DNA of 56,901 bases from Candidatus Iainarchaeum sp. (GTDB taxonomy: Archaea > Iainarchaeota > Iainarchaeia > Iainarchaeales > 1-14-0-10-31-34): positions 1 to 56,901 of the forward strand of contig JAFCDN010000005.1 in assembly GCA_017609625.1 (NCBI GenBank), given 5' to 3'. How positions within the stretch are numbered: the first letter of the stretch is position 1; the number at the start of each line of letters is the position of its first letter. Made by a program: the position numbers and the translations under genes. Under the pieces are notes generated by a model that had not been told where the DNA came from, did not search any database, and saw only the letters and a program-made list of their open reading frames with translations. Below, one piece after another: positions 49,713 to 56,901 of the stretch.

Positions 49713-50171
49713 GTGATTAAAGGGATTAAAATAAAAAAACTGAAAAGGATTAATGATGAAAGAGGCTTTTTAATGGAAATCTTAAGAAACGATGATGAAA
49801 TTTTTGAAGAATTTGGTCAAGCGTATGTTACTTGTGTTAAGCCAGGTTATGTTAAAGGCTGGCATATGCATGAAAATCAGACAGACCATTTTGTCTGTGT
49901 TAAAGGAAACGCTAAAGTTGTTTTGTGCGACAAAAGAAAAGACTCTGAAACTTTTAATGAAGTAAATGAATTTTTTCTGGGAGAAAAAAACAAAATCCTT
50001 CTTAAGATTCCAAAAAAAGTAATGCATGGTTTTGAGTCAGAAGACGACAAAGAGGCTTTAATTTTAAATTTTCCGACAAAAACTTATGATTATGAAAAGC
50101 CGGATGAGATTAGACTTCCTTTTGATTCAAAAGAAATTACTTACTCTTGGAAGGCAAAGAAAGGCGGTTAA
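49713..50171 (+). CDS. rmlC: RmlC-like cupin, dTDP-4-dehydrorhamnose 3,5-epimerase type (short form)
   Basis: This encodes 152 residues with a GTG start supported by GGTGA a few bases upstream. INDERGFLMEILRNDDEIFEEF, PGYVKGWHMHENQTDHFVCVKG, VVLCDKRKDSETFNEVNEFFL and IPKKVMHGFESEDDKEALILN are typical cupin blocks of short RmlC/WxcM relatives. It probably epimerises the 4-keto sugar at C3 and C5; 3,4-ketoisomerases are close relatives. It is first in the rml run, one base before rmlB. Confidence 0.8.
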   Translation: MIKGIKIKKLKRINDERGFLMEILRNDDEIFEEFGQAYVTCVKPGYVKGWHMHENQTDHFVCVKGNAKVVLCDKRKDSETFNEVNEFFLGEKNKILLKIPKKVMHGFESEDDKEALILNFPTKTYDYEKPDEIRLPFDSKEITYSWKAKKGG

Positions 50172-51128
50172 ATGAATTTACTTGTAACTGGAGGGGCTGG
50201 CTTTATTGGAAGCAATTTCATAAAGCATTTTTTTTCTCTTTATCCTGAAGCAAAAATAATCAATTTAGATAAGCTGACTTATGCCGGAAGGCTGGAAAAC
50301 CTAAAAGAAATTGAAAAAAACAAAAACTACAAGTTTATTAAAGGTGATATCTGCGATAAAAAAGCAGTTGAAAAAGCCTCAAAGAATGTTGATGTAATAA
50401 TTAATTTTGCTGCTGAATCTCATGTAGACCGTTCTATTACCGGGCCTGAACAATTTATTAAAACAGACATTTTTGGAACTTTTGTTTTATTGGAGGAAGC
50501 AAGAAAAAAAGATTTAGAGTTCATTCAGATTTCTACTGATGAAGTTTATGGAAGTATTGAAAAAGGATTGTTTTCTGAAGAAAGCCCTTTAATGCCTTCT
50601 TCTCCTTATTCTGCCTCTAAAGCCGGAGCAGACAGACTTGTTTTTTCTTATTTCAAAACTTATGGTTTGGATGTAAAAATCACCAGAAGTTCCAATAACT
50701 TTGGTCCAAATCAGTTTCCTGAAAAATTGATTCCTTTGTTTATTACAAACCTTTTGGAAGGAAAAAAGGTTCCAGTGTATGGTGACGGAAAAAATGTAAG
50801 AGACTGGATTTTTGTTGAAGACAACTGCGCTGCTGTTGTTAAGGTAATGGAAAAAGGAAAGAAAGGAGAAACATACAATGTCGGAGGAGGAACTGAAAAA
50901 ACAAATTTGGAGATCACAGAATTTATTTTAAAAGAACTGAATAAAGAAAAAGAAATGATTGAGTTTGTTGAAGACAGAAAAGGGCATGATAAAAGATATG
51001 CATTGGAATGTGATAAAATAAAAGCTCTTGGATTTAAATCAGAGCATTCTTTTGAACAGGCATTAAAAGAAACTGTTTCTTGGTACAAGGAAAATTCCTG
51101 GTGGTGGAAGCCATTAAAGAAAAACTGA
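50172..51128 (+). CDS. rmlB: dTDP-glucose 4,6-dehydratase
   Basis: This encodes 318 residues. LLVTGGAGFIGSNFIKHF; LDKLTYAGRLENL; NFAAESHVDRSITGP; ISTDEVYGSIEKG (catalytic Asp-Glu); SPYSASKAGADRL (Tyr-x3-Lys); TRSSNNFGPNQFPEKLIPLF are canonical RmlB. It converts dTDP-glucose to dTDP-4-keto-6-deoxyglucose. Its start directly follows the stop of the cupin gene, and its end overlaps the rmlD start region. Confidence 0.94.
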   Translation: MNLLVTGGAGFIGSNFIKHFFSLYPEAKIINLDKLTYAGRLENLKEIEKNKNYKFIKGDICDKKAVEKASKNVDVIINFAAESHVDRSITGPEQFIKTDIFGTFVLLEEARKKDLEFIQISTDEVYGSIEKGLFSEESPLMPSSPYSASKAGADRLVFSYFKTYGLDVKITRSSNNFGPNQFPEKLIPLFITNLLEGKKVPVYGDGKNVRDWIFVEDNCAAVVKVMEKGKKGETYNVGGGTEKTNLEITEFILKELNKEKEMIEFVEDRKGHDKRYALECDKIKALGFKSEHSFEQALKETVSWYKENSWWWKPLKKN

Positions 51129-51979
51129 TTTTTTTGATTGGAAAAGGTTTTTTGGGAACAAAAATCGTTTCTGTCTTTAAAGAAAAGGGAATCAAAGTAG
51201 TTACTGCAGGTTTAGAGGATGAAGTGAAATATTTTTTGGACATTACAGACGAAAAATCAATGATTTTTTTGTTTAAAGATTTAAACCCTGATGTTGTTTT
51301 GCTTCCAGCAGGAATCACTAATGTTGATTTATGTGAAACAAACAGAAAAAAAGCAAATCAGGTTAATGTTGATGGCACAAGAAATGTAGTGGATGCATGC
51401 AGGGCATTTAATTCAAAGCTCTTATTTTTTTCTACTGACTATGTTTTTGACGGAAAAAAAGGAAATTACACTGAAAAAGAAAAAGTTCATCCAATAAATT
51501 TTTATGGTGAAACAAAAGCTCAGGGAGAAAAAATGGTTCAGGATTTGCCTGATTATTTGATTGCAAGGGTTTCAGCTTTATATGGATTTAATTCAAAACA
51601 AGACAAAAGCACTTTTGTAAGGTATGCAATAGAAGAATTGCAAAACAGTAAGCAGGTTTTGGTTTCAAACAACATTAACTGTCCAACTTTGATTGATGAC
51701 ATTGCAGAAGCATTGTATTTAATGCTGAAAAAAAATTTTTCTGGTTTGTTTAATGTTTCGGGAAGTGAAGCTTGTTCTAAAAAAGAATTATTGTTAAAAA
51801 CATGCAAGGTTTTTGATTTAGATCCTTCTTTAATAAAACAGGCTGAAAGCATTTCCGGATGGAAAGCAAAAAGGCCATTCAACACTTCTCTGGACATAAC
51901 AAAAATTCAGTTGCAGGGAATTAAGATGAGTTCGGTTGAAGAAGGTTTAATTAAGATGAAAAAGGATTTGAGAATATGA
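51101..51979 (+). CDS. rmlD: dTDP-4-dehydrorhamnose reductase
   Basis: GTG at 51101, with AAGGA 9 nt before it, is the chosen start (292 residues); a TTG at 51080 and a GTG at 51104 are alternatives, and the gene overlaps rmlB by about 28 nt. The nucleotide-binding loop is shortened (LIFLIGKGFLGTKIV). ITNVDLCETNRKKANQVNVDG, FFSTDYVFDGKKGNYTEKEKV and NFYGETKAQGE (Tyr-x3-Lys) are RmlD signatures. It reduces the 4-keto group to yield dTDP-L-rhamnose or a related 6-deoxyhexose. Confidence 0.87.
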   Translation: MVEAIKEKLIFLIGKGFLGTKIVSVFKEKGIKVVTAGLEDEVKYFLDITDEKSMIFLFKDLNPDVVLLPAGITNVDLCETNRKKANQVNVDGTRNVVDACRAFNSKLLFFSTDYVFDGKKGNYTEKEKVHPINFYGETKAQGEKMVQDLPDYLIARVSALYGFNSKQDKSTFVRYAIEELQNSKQVLVSNNINCPTLIDDIAEALYLMLKKNFSGLFNVSGSEACSKKELLLKTCKVFDLDPSLIKQAESISGWKAKRPFNTSLDITKIQLQGIKMSSVEEGLIKMKKDLRI

Positions 51980-52686
51980 AAGGAGTTGTTTTAGCTGGAG
52001 GAACCGGTTCTCGTTTGTTTCCTTTAACTAAAGTTACAAACAAGCACCTTTTGCCTGTATACAATAAGCCAATGATTTATTATCCAATTGAAACACTGCT
52101 TAACGCAGGAATAAAAGATATTTTGATTGTTTCAGGAAAAGAGCATGCAGGAGGCTTTCTGAAACTGCTTGGCTCAGGAAAAGAATTTAATGCAAAATTC
52201 ACTTATGAAATGCAGGAAGAAGCAGGAGGAATAGCTCAAGCATTATCTTTGGCAGAAGATTTTGCTGACGGAGAAAAAGTTGTAGTTGTTTTAGGAGATA
52301 ATGTTATTGAAGATTCAATTAAAGATTCAGTTGAAGAATTCCATAAAACTGATTCAGCGTTTATTTTTTTGAAGGAAGTTCCTGATGCAGAAAGATTTGG
52401 TGTAGTGGAATTGAATGGAAGCAAAGTAGTTTCAATTGAAGAAAAACCAAAAAAACCCAAATCAGATTTTGCTGTAACAGGAATTTATATGTATCCTTTT
52501 GAAGTGTTTGAAATAATAAAAACATTAAAGCCTTCTGATAGAGGGGAGCTTGAAATAACTGATGTAAACAATTATTTTGTTAAAAAAGGAAAAATGAAAG
52601 CAAATTTTCTGAAAGGTTTTTGGACTGATGCAGGAACTTTTGAATCTTTATTCAGGGCAACAGAACTTGTAAGAAAAAGGCAATAA
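51976..52686 (+). CDS. rmlA: Glucose-1-phosphate thymidylyltransferase (short form)
   Basis: This encodes 236 residues. MKGVVLAGGTGSRLFPLTKV, NKHLLPVYNKPMIYYPIETL, VVLGDNVIED and SIEEKPKKPKSDFAVTGIYM are the RmlA signatures; the final oligomerisation region of long bacterial RmlA is missing, as usual for the roughly 240-residue archaeal form. It makes dTDP-glucose, entry point of the pathway. The ATGA overlap with rmlD completes a four-gene rmlCBDA operon. Confidence 0.92.
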   Translation: MKGVVLAGGTGSRLFPLTKVTNKHLLPVYNKPMIYYPIETLLNAGIKDILIVSGKEHAGGFLKLLGSGKEFNAKFTYEMQEEAGGIAQALSLAEDFADGEKVVVVLGDNVIEDSIKDSVEEFHKTDSAFIFLKEVPDAERFGVVELNGSKVVSIEEKPKKPKSDFAVTGIYMYPFEVFEIIKTLKPSDRGELEITDVNNYFVKKGKMKANFLKGFWTDAGTFESLFRATELVRKRQ

Positions 52687-52690
52687 TTTT

Positions 52691-53956
52691 CTAAGAATTT
52701 TTTTCTATTATTTTGAATTCTGGCAGAGGGACAATGAATTTCCCTCCTTGTTCCAGGAAATCTTTTTCTCTTTCTTTGAATTCTTTTAGAAAATGCCATG
52801 GCAGAATTAAAAAGTAATCTGGTTTTTCTTTTCTTGCCTGTTCTTCTGAAATAATTGGAATTAGTGTTCCTACGGTTTTTTTTCCGAATTTGTCTGGATT
52901 TCTTTCTGCTGCTGCCTGAATCAATTTGTTGTCTAATTCAAAAAACTGCAGTAAAGTGTTTCCTTTTGTTGATGCGCCGTAAACAAAAACTTTTTTTCCT
53001 TTTGAATTTTCTTTTTTAACAAACTCAACTAATTCTTTTTTTATTTTTTCAACTCTTTTTGCAAACTCTTCATAAGGTTTTTTTGTTTCCAGTTGAAGTT
53101 TTTTTTCTTCTTCTCTTAGCTCAAAAACTTTTTTCTCTTCTTTTTCATCAGTTTTTACTTTGCTTCCTTTGTGTTTTATGTAAATTCTGTAGCTTCCCCC
53201 GTTTACGTTGTTTAATTCAACTCCAATTACTTCCATTTCGTGTCTTTTTAGCAGACTTTCAAGTGAAGTTAAAGAATAATATTCTAAGTGTTCGTGACAA
53301 ACATTATCAAACGCATTTTGTTTCAGCATTAATGGAAGATAGCTCATTTGAATTATCCATAATCCGTTTTCATCTAAAACTTTTTTTATGTCTGCAACAA
53401 ATTCATTTGGTTCATCTAAGTCATAAAACATTGCAATGCTTGTAATTACTTTTGCTTTTTCTTTTCCAAATTCTTTTTTGAATCCTTCTGCGTTAAAAAA
53501 ATCGTTTATTATTTTTGTTGTCCCTTCTCTTGAATACTTTAACAGGTTTTTTGCCGGATCAAATCCGATTAATTTCAGTCCTTTTGTTTTGTAGCTTCTA
53601 AGAAGGGTTCCGTCATTGCATCCAATGTCTAAAACAAGGTCGTTTTCTTTTAATGGAATTATTTTTTCTGCTTTTTCTGTTATGTCTTTTAATGCTATTG
53701 GCATTGATTTGTTGATTCCTGACCTGTACCAGTAATTATGGTACATTAAATTTGTCGGAGCGCTGTGTTTTAACTGAAGTAATCCGCAGCCGCCTGAAGT
53801 TTCATCACATAAAACCAGTTCTAATGGAACTTTTATTTCTTGTTGTTCTGGCGAATCAACAAAATTTGATATATACTGATTTCCTAATGAAAGTATTTCC
53901 CCTAAATTTTCTTTTCCGCATACTCTGCATTTTTCTATTTCTTTTGCTTCAACCAT
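52691..53956 (-). CDS. Sugar C-methyltransferase, zinc-binding SAM-dependent type
   Basis: This encodes 421 residues in three parts: an N-terminal zinc motif (CRVCGKENLGEILSLG with Cys10 and Cys13, plus CDETSGGCGLLQL), a class I SAM-binding domain (LVLDIGCNDGTLLRSY), and a C-terminal domain with KKVFVYGASTKGNTLLQFF. This is the layout of NovU/TylCIII-type C-methyltransferases acting on dTDP-4-keto-6-deoxysugars. Placed next to the rml operon on the opposite strand, it probably branches a methyl group onto an intermediate made by RmlB. Confidence 0.85.
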   Translation of the reverse strand: MVEAKEIEKCRVCGKENLGEILSLGNQYISNFVDSPEQQEIKVPLELVLCDETSGGCGLLQLKHSAPTNLMYHNYWYRSGINKSMPIALKDITEKAEKIIPLKENDLVLDIGCNDGTLLRSYKTKGLKLIGFDPAKNLLKYSREGTTKIINDFFNAEGFKKEFGKEKAKVITSIAMFYDLDEPNEFVADIKKVLDENGLWIIQMSYLPLMLKQNAFDNVCHEHLEYYSLTSLESLLKRHEMEVIGVELNNVNGGSYRIYIKHKGSKVKTDEKEEKKVFELREEEKKLQLETKKPYEEFAKRVEKIKKELVEFVKKENSKGKKVFVYGASTKGNTLLQFFELDNKLIQAAAERNPDKFGKKTVGTLIPIISEEQARKEKPDYFLILPWHFLKEFKEREKDFLEQGGKFIVPLPEFKIIEKNS

Positions 53957-54169
53957 TTAATCACTTAAATCATGTAATTGCTTTAAATATAAGCCATTAT
54001 ATTTTATTTTGCTAACATTTTAAATAGCTTAATTTTTAATTTATTTTTTGTTCCTAGATTTGTTTCAGTAATCATTTTTGTACCAATTATTTAATAAATA
54101 ATCTAGCGCTTAATTAGTTAGTCTGGTTTTATATTTATTAATAGTTTAATTTAATTATTGGTTTTTTTT
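53957..54169. other. AT-rich intergenic region between methyltransferase and flippase
   Basis: 213 bases without a gene. A TATA-like TTTTATATTTATT at about 54127-54139 fits the flippase gene. On the minus strand, CTTATATTTAAAG (about 53972-53985) fits the methyltransferase gene, which starts at 53956. No hairpin or repeat stands out. Confidence 0.5.
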
Positions 54170-55639
54170 ATGAGTACAGTAAAAAGAATTGGAAAAAACT
54201 TTTCTTTTTTAACTATTGGAAATGTTATTCAAAAAATTCTTTCTCTTTTAATGGTTATTTATATTGCAAGAGAATTAGGTGTTGAAGATTTTGGTTTATA
54301 CTCTTTTATTTTCTCTTTTGTTATGTTTTTTACTGTTTTTGGGGATTTGGGAATATCTGCTTTGGTTCCTCGGGAAATTGCAAAAGACAGAAGCAGAGCA
54401 GGAGAACTTATTGGGCGTGCTTTTGTCATTAAAATATTTTTATTTGTAATTGTGATTATTGGTATTTTTGTTTCAGGCAATTTGCTTAATTTTTTTGACG
54501 GAGCAAAATATCCTCCTTATGTAGTTTTTTTAATTTTAGTTGCTGGTTTTTCTTTATTGTTTGATTCAATGGCTTCTTTGTTTAGATCAGTTTTTTTTGC
54601 TTTTCAGGAGATGCAGTATGAATTATTTGTAAATTCTTTTTACAAAGTGGTTCTTGTAGGTTGTACAATTGGAGTTCTTTTTTTGGGTTATGGTTTGAAA
54701 GAAGTTTTTTTTGTGGCCGTATTTTCAAGTTTTTTTAATTTTGTTTTAAGTTCTTTTATAGTAACAAAAAAATTTATTAAAATTAAATTTTCTTTTGATC
54801 TTAAGAAATATAAGCAACTGCTTATTTGGGGTCTGCCTTTTTCTTTTATGTTTATTTTTATGACACTATATGGAATGGCTGATTCAGTCATGCTTTCAAT
54901 TTTAAAGGGAAATATCAGTGTTGGATATTATTCTGCAGCATTAAGGTTAATTAATACCCTTAGTTTTGTGCCTATAACTTTTATGTCTGTAGTTTTTCCT
55001 GTAATGGCCTATTTTTATGCCTCTTCAAATAAATCTGTTTCTGTTATTGTTGAAAAGTCCCTGAAATATTTGCTTATTATTATTCTCCCAATTGCTTTTT
55101 CAACAACATTGCTTTCAGGAAGAATTATTGGATTGATTTATCCTACTTCAGGGATAAATGATTTTGCCCCTGCTTCTACTGCTTTAACTATTTTAATTTG
55201 GTTTTCAGTGTTTAATTTTTTAAATTTGGTTTTTTTAAATGCGTTGCAGTCAACTGCTTTTGAAAAAAAGGCTTTTTTTATTGTTGGCATCACTTTAATT
55301 ATAAACATTTTTTTAAACTTGATTTTGATACCAAGATATGATTTTGCCGGAGCTGCTTTTGCAAGTGTTTTATCTGAAATGGTTCTTCTTATTCTTGGCG
55401 CTTATTTTGTTTCAAAGCATTTTTTTAATATATTTTCTTTGTCAAAAGCAGTAATAAAAAGTTTGTTTGCTAGTTTAATTCTTTTTGCTTTTATTTATTT
55501 CTTTTTCTTTTTGAATATTTTTGTTTTATTTATTTCTTCTATTTTTCTGTATGTTATTATTTTGTTTTTAATTAAAATTTTTGACAAAGAGGATATCTCT
55601 TTTTTTAAGAGAATGATTCAGAGAGGAGATAACAGATAA
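54170..55639 (+). CDS. Wzx-type polysaccharide flippase
   Basis: From the ATG at 54170 this is 489 residues; an in-frame TTG four codons earlier has no ribosome site. About 12-14 membrane helices. RIGKNFSFLTIGNVIQKILSL and YIARELGVEDFGLYSFIFSF are the start of MVF/Wzx-type oligosaccharide flippases, and GISALVPREIAKDRSRAGEL follows. It would turn lipid-linked glycan across the membrane. It fits the sugar-nucleotide genes before it and the polyprenyl carrier genes in this window. Confidence 0.9.
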   Translation: MSTVKRIGKNFSFLTIGNVIQKILSLLMVIYIARELGVEDFGLYSFIFSFVMFFTVFGDLGISALVPREIAKDRSRAGELIGRAFVIKIFLFVIVIIGIFVSGNLLNFFDGAKYPPYVVFLILVAGFSLLFDSMASLFRSVFFAFQEMQYELFVNSFYKVVLVGCTIGVLFLGYGLKEVFFVAVFSSFFNFVLSSFIVTKKFIKIKFSFDLKKYKQLLIWGLPFSFMFIFMTLYGMADSVMLSILKGNISVGYYSAALRLINTLSFVPITFMSVVFPVMAYFYASSNKSVSVIVEKSLKYLLIIILPIAFSTTLLSGRIIGLIYPTSGINDFAPASTALTILIWFSVFNFLNLVFLNALQSTAFEKKAFFIVGITLIINIFLNLILIPRYDFAGAAFASVLSEMVLLILGAYFVSKHFFNIFSLSKAVIKSLFASLILFAFIYFFFFLNIFVLFISSIFLYVIILFLIKIFDKEDISFFKRMIQRGDNR

Positions 55640-55699
55640 ACCTATTTATTTAATAAATTTTAATAGTGATTTAATTATATAACAAGGCAGTGTGGTAAA

Positions 55700-56901
55700 A
55701 TGAAAGTTGTTCTTATTAATCCTTGGCTTAGAAAAAAATTATTTTCTGAAGAAGAAAGAAAATTATCAGAAAATTCAGTTTTGCTTATAAATGAGACTGA
55801 TTTTTTTCCCAGAGAATTTTATTATATTGTTCCAAAATTGAAAGAAAAATGTGAAACAATAGTATTAGATGCCAATGCAAAGAAAATGGATTCAGAAGAA
55901 TTAATGAAAATAATTTCTAAAGAGATGCCTGATTTTGTCGGGATTCCTACAATGTCTTACTGGGATGCAAGATGCCCAACCCCTTTTTTTCCTCATGTAT
56001 CTGAAGTAACTAGAGCAATAAAGCAGAAGTTTCCTAAAATAAAGATTATTGTTTTTGGGCCCCATGGAACAATTTTTTCTGAGAAAGTATTGAAAGAAAC
56101 AAAAGCAGACTTTTTACTTAAAGGCGAACCAGAATTGAAGTTTCCTGAAATGGTTTTTTCTAGAAACATAAAAAGTCTTAAAGGAGTGGCGTATTTAGAT
56201 AAAGGAGCTCTTGTTGACAATGGAATTTCAGATCCTGTTGAAATGAATAAATTACAGAAAGCAGATTTTTCTTGGATTGATTTTAACTATTATTTGAAAA
56301 AAGATTTTGCTTTTGTTTTGATGACTTCAAGAGGGTGTCCTTTTAATTGTACATATTGTGCTAATTCTCTTTTTTCACGTTATAGGGAAAGAGACGTTAA
56401 GTATCTGATTCCTGAAATAAAAGAACTAGTGAAAAAAGGAGTAAAAATAATGGCTTTTGCAGATGATATTTTTACTTTAAATAAAAAAAGAACTATTGAA
56501 TTATGTGAGGAACTTTCAAAAATAGAAAATGTTCCTAGATGGCATTGTCAGACAAGGGCTGACTGTCTTGATAAAGAAATTTTTTTGGCAATGAAAAAAG
56601 CAAACTGCAAACTTGTTATGATTGGTGTTGAATCAGCATCTCAAACAGTATTAGATAAAGCAAATAAAAGGATTGATAAAAATCAATATCAAAATGCAAT
56701 AAACTTATCAAAAGAAACAAAATTGCCTATTCATCTTTTTCTTATAAGTTTTCTTCCAGGTGAAACAAGAGAAACTTTAAATGAGACAGTTAATTTTCTT
56801 AGGGCAAATCAGCCTGTTAAATTTAGTTTTGCTGTTGCAACTCCTTTGCCAGGATCCAAATTATGGAGAGATATGCTTGAAAACAATGAGTTGAAAGAAG
56901 G
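55700..56901 (+). CDS. B12-binding-domain radical SAM protein, 3' end outside the window
   Basis: ATG at 55700, frame open to the window edge, at least 400 residues. N-terminal alpha/beta domain (about 1-180) of the cobalamin-binding kind (MKVVLINPW, DFVGIPTMSY, KIIVFGPHGT), with no clear Asp-x-His-x-x-Gly. The radical SAM core starts with Cys213, Cys217 and Cys220 (GCPFNCTYC), then FADDIFTL, VMIGVESASQTVLDKANKR and SFLPGETRETL. Such enzymes often methylate or rearrange unactivated carbons. Context suggests modification of a sugar or lipid in the glycan pathway; the substrate is unknown. Confidence 0.85.
   Translation, partial: MKVVLINPWLRKKLFSEEERKLSENSVLLINETDFFPREFYYIVPKLKEKCETIVLDANAKKMDSEELMKIISKEMPDFVGIPTMSYWDARCPTPFFPHVSEVTRAIKQKFPKIKIIVFGPHGTIFSEKVLKETKADFLLKGEPELKFPEMVFSRNIKSLKGVAYLDKGALVDNGISDPVEMNKLQKADFSWIDFNYYLKKDFAFVLMTSRGCPFNCTYCANSLFSRYRERDVKYLIPEIKELVKKGVKIMAFADDIFTLNKKRTIELCEELSKIENVPRWHCQTRADCLDKEIFLAMKKANCKLVMIGVESASQTVLDKANKRIDKNQYQNAINLSKETKLPIHLFLISFLPGETRETLNETVNFLRANQPVKFSFAVATPLPGSKLWRDMLENNELKE

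Overview
The window is a densely packed, strongly AT-rich stretch of an archaeal chromosome. Several signals point to Archaea: promoters of the form (A/C)TTTAAATA or TTTATATA about 25 nt before leaderless ATGs; Shine-Dalgarno sequences reading GGTGA or GGAGGT; class III (type IV pilin) signal peptides with a KGQ core; an archaeosortase; a PAC2 proteasome-chaperone-like protein; geranylgeranyl reductase; archaeal-type MTA phosphorylase; and a tRNA with a bulge-helix-bulge intron. Gene content and small unknown proteins fit a DPANN-like lineage, but I cannot name the taxon from sequence alone. No rRNA, CRISPR array or transposase was seen, and no gene-free stretch exceeds 300 bases.

Layout. (1) 1-6.4 kb: a very large membrane-anchored surface protein (minus strand, cut by the window edge), a small basic protein, an archaeosortase and a polytopic membrane protein. 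(2) 6.4-22.3 kb: a type IV pilus / secretion locus with an ATPase, a double TadC/ArlJ-like platform protein, eight small pilin-like or membrane-anchored proteins, a zinc-ribbon protein, and a 1495-residue secreted protein whose tail resembles an archaeosortase sorting signal. (3) 22.3-27.3 kb: PAC2 protein, then a second, compact ATPase-TadB-TadC operon on the minus strand, flanked by two paralogous four-helix membrane proteins. (4) 27.5-32.5 kb: DUF192 protein, cis-prenyltransferase, a LAGLIDADG endonuclease gene directly before a tRNA-Gln with a D-loop intron, a VapBC module and a geranylgeranyl reductase family protein. (5) 32.5-42.4 kb: a fibronectin-III surface protein, DUF368 polyprenyl-phosphate transporter and OPT transporter, LemA and HtpX, and an apt-mtnP purine salvage pair. 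(6) 42.4-56.9 kb: surface-glycan locus with GDP-sugar genes, ugd-galU-uxs (UDP-xylose), a complete rml set (dTDP-rhamnose type), a C-methyltransferase, a Wzx-type flippase and a B12-binding radical SAM protein cut by the window edge.

How it fits together: cis-prenyltransferase and DUF368 protein would make and recycle the lipid carrier, the sugar-nucleotide genes would supply the sugars, the flippase would export the glycan, and the abundant Ser/Thr/Asn-rich surface proteins and pilins are likely recipients.

Most notable: two nucleotidyltransferases each carry an N-terminal ribbon-helix-helix DNA-binding domain, one with a ruined catalytic signature. Both genes have at their start codon the same array of three half-sites (TCATA, TCATA, TATGA) phased exactly 10 bp apart, each lying between divergent sugar genes. 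This looks like a sugar-nucleotide-linked transcription control system. Second is the 36-nt D-loop intron of tRNA-Gln(CUG) beside a homing endonuclease gene. Third is a family of intergenic hairpins with covarying stems around a constant TTTYGC loop.
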